From: a bacterium
GTDB taxonomy: Bacteria; Verrucomicrobiota; Verrucomicrobiia; Chthoniobacterales; Terrimicrobiaceae
Length of the DNA: 5,696 nt
Assembly: GCA_009920585.1 (NCBI GenBank)
Contig: RFZT01000168.1
Span: forward strand, 1 to 5,696
Direction: 5' to 3'
Shown: positions 5,428 through 5,696 of the stretch, piece by piece
Numbering within the stretch: position 1 is the stretch's first letter
How the letters are laid out: the number at the start of each line of letters is the position of its first letter
Notes under the pieces: model-generated
What the model was told of the DNA's origin: nothing
What the model saw: only the letters and a program-made list of their open reading frames with translations
Database searches by the model: none
Program-made: the position numbers and the translations under genes

Positions 5428-5696
5428 AATTTCGATTTTGATGAGCACTGTAAACCACGCTCATGGTCAGATGAATTATCCCTCGAAAGGCTGTGGTTTG
5501 TAGTGGGGTGAAGCACTTGCCTCGCAATGTCATCAAGGAATGGGGCGACCCCGCAAAAAAGAAAGTGGGGGAGTAGGTGCTATGAGTTCATGTCCTTTGG
5601 GTCTGATACCATTGTCCCTTTGAAATTGGACTTTGCAGCGGAAAAGGGGGGCATGGCCGTCTCGGCCGTGTGGAGACTGGTCTGCTTTCTCGCACC
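5428..5696. other. Right-edge region without a recognisable gene
   Basis: This stretch contains the upstream region of the minus-strand secreted-protein gene and the GC-rich hairpin repeat. Two overlapping plus-strand frames are open but unconvincing. One runs from ATG 5527 to the window edge (56 codons) without resemblance to anything I know. The other runs from ATG 5540 for 27 codons and begins MGRPRKKE, an AT-hook-like Arg-Pro-Arg-Lys head. Neither has a well-placed ribosome binding site. No clear promoter for the minus-strand gene was found. Confidence 0.4.
5652..5670. repeat. GC-rich imperfect palindrome, REP-like repeat candidate
   Basis: CATGGCCG and CGGCCGTG form an 8-bp stem with one T-G wobble around the loop TCT. 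The following bases allow an alternative stem GTCTC (5659-5663) with GAGAC (5673-5677). Read on the minus strand the element encodes HGRDGHA, resembling HGRDARAT-like translated repeats that I recall from verrucomicrobial genomes. Only one copy is in this window, so its dispersed nature is an inference from memory. Confidence 0.4.

Noticed and set aside
5452..5499. Inverted repeat AAACCAC / GTGGTTT upstream of the minus-strand gene
   Set aside because: The arms are only 7 bases and are separated by 34 bases, which is expected by chance. No promoter box is associated with it.

Overview
The window looks like a bacterial chromosome segment of moderate GC content, most likely from the Verrucomicrobiota or a related PVC lineage. 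That assignment is an inference from three things: a membrane protein that joins a cyclic-nucleotide-binding-like domain to a periplasmic SH3-like domain, a GC-rich hairpin repeat at the right edge that resembles dispersed repeats in such genomes, and an exopolysaccharide-type asparagine synthase/glycosyltransferase cluster. No 16S or other strong taxonomic marker is present.

Left part (1-2579): a tight plus-strand operon. It starts with the 3' end of an asparagine synthase (glutamine-hydrolysing) gene, followed by two GT4-type glycosyltransferases. Each gene overlaps the next by one to four bases, so translation is probably coupled. The set is typical of clusters that build a cell-surface or secreted polysaccharide: the amidotransferase may modify a sugar or peptide precursor, and the two glycosyltransferases add sugars at the cytoplasmic face of the membrane.

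Middle (2580-3315): a gene-poor, more AT-rich stretch. It holds a small membrane or secreted protein with a Cys...GGxWnye...Cys motif, then an isolated 3' end of a glycine tRNA gene (T arm, acceptor strand, CCA) with no 5' half. A terminator-like hairpin follows, then a 14-bp palindrome, then a second, better terminator that may compete with an alternative hairpin. The tRNA remnant is the most informative non-coding signal. It looks like an attachment-site scar, which would make the polysaccharide genes to its left part of an island inserted into a tRNA-Gly gene.

Right part (3316-5696): a single plus-strand gene for a multidomain membrane protein (cyclic-nucleotide-binding fold, one membrane helix, coiled coil, Ala/Pro linker, SH3-like domain, helical tail). 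It converges on a minus-strand gene for a small secreted Met/Cys-rich coiled-coil protein. A strong hairpin lies between the two stop codons. The last 250 bases contain no recognisable gene, only two short open frames and the GC-rich hairpin repeat.
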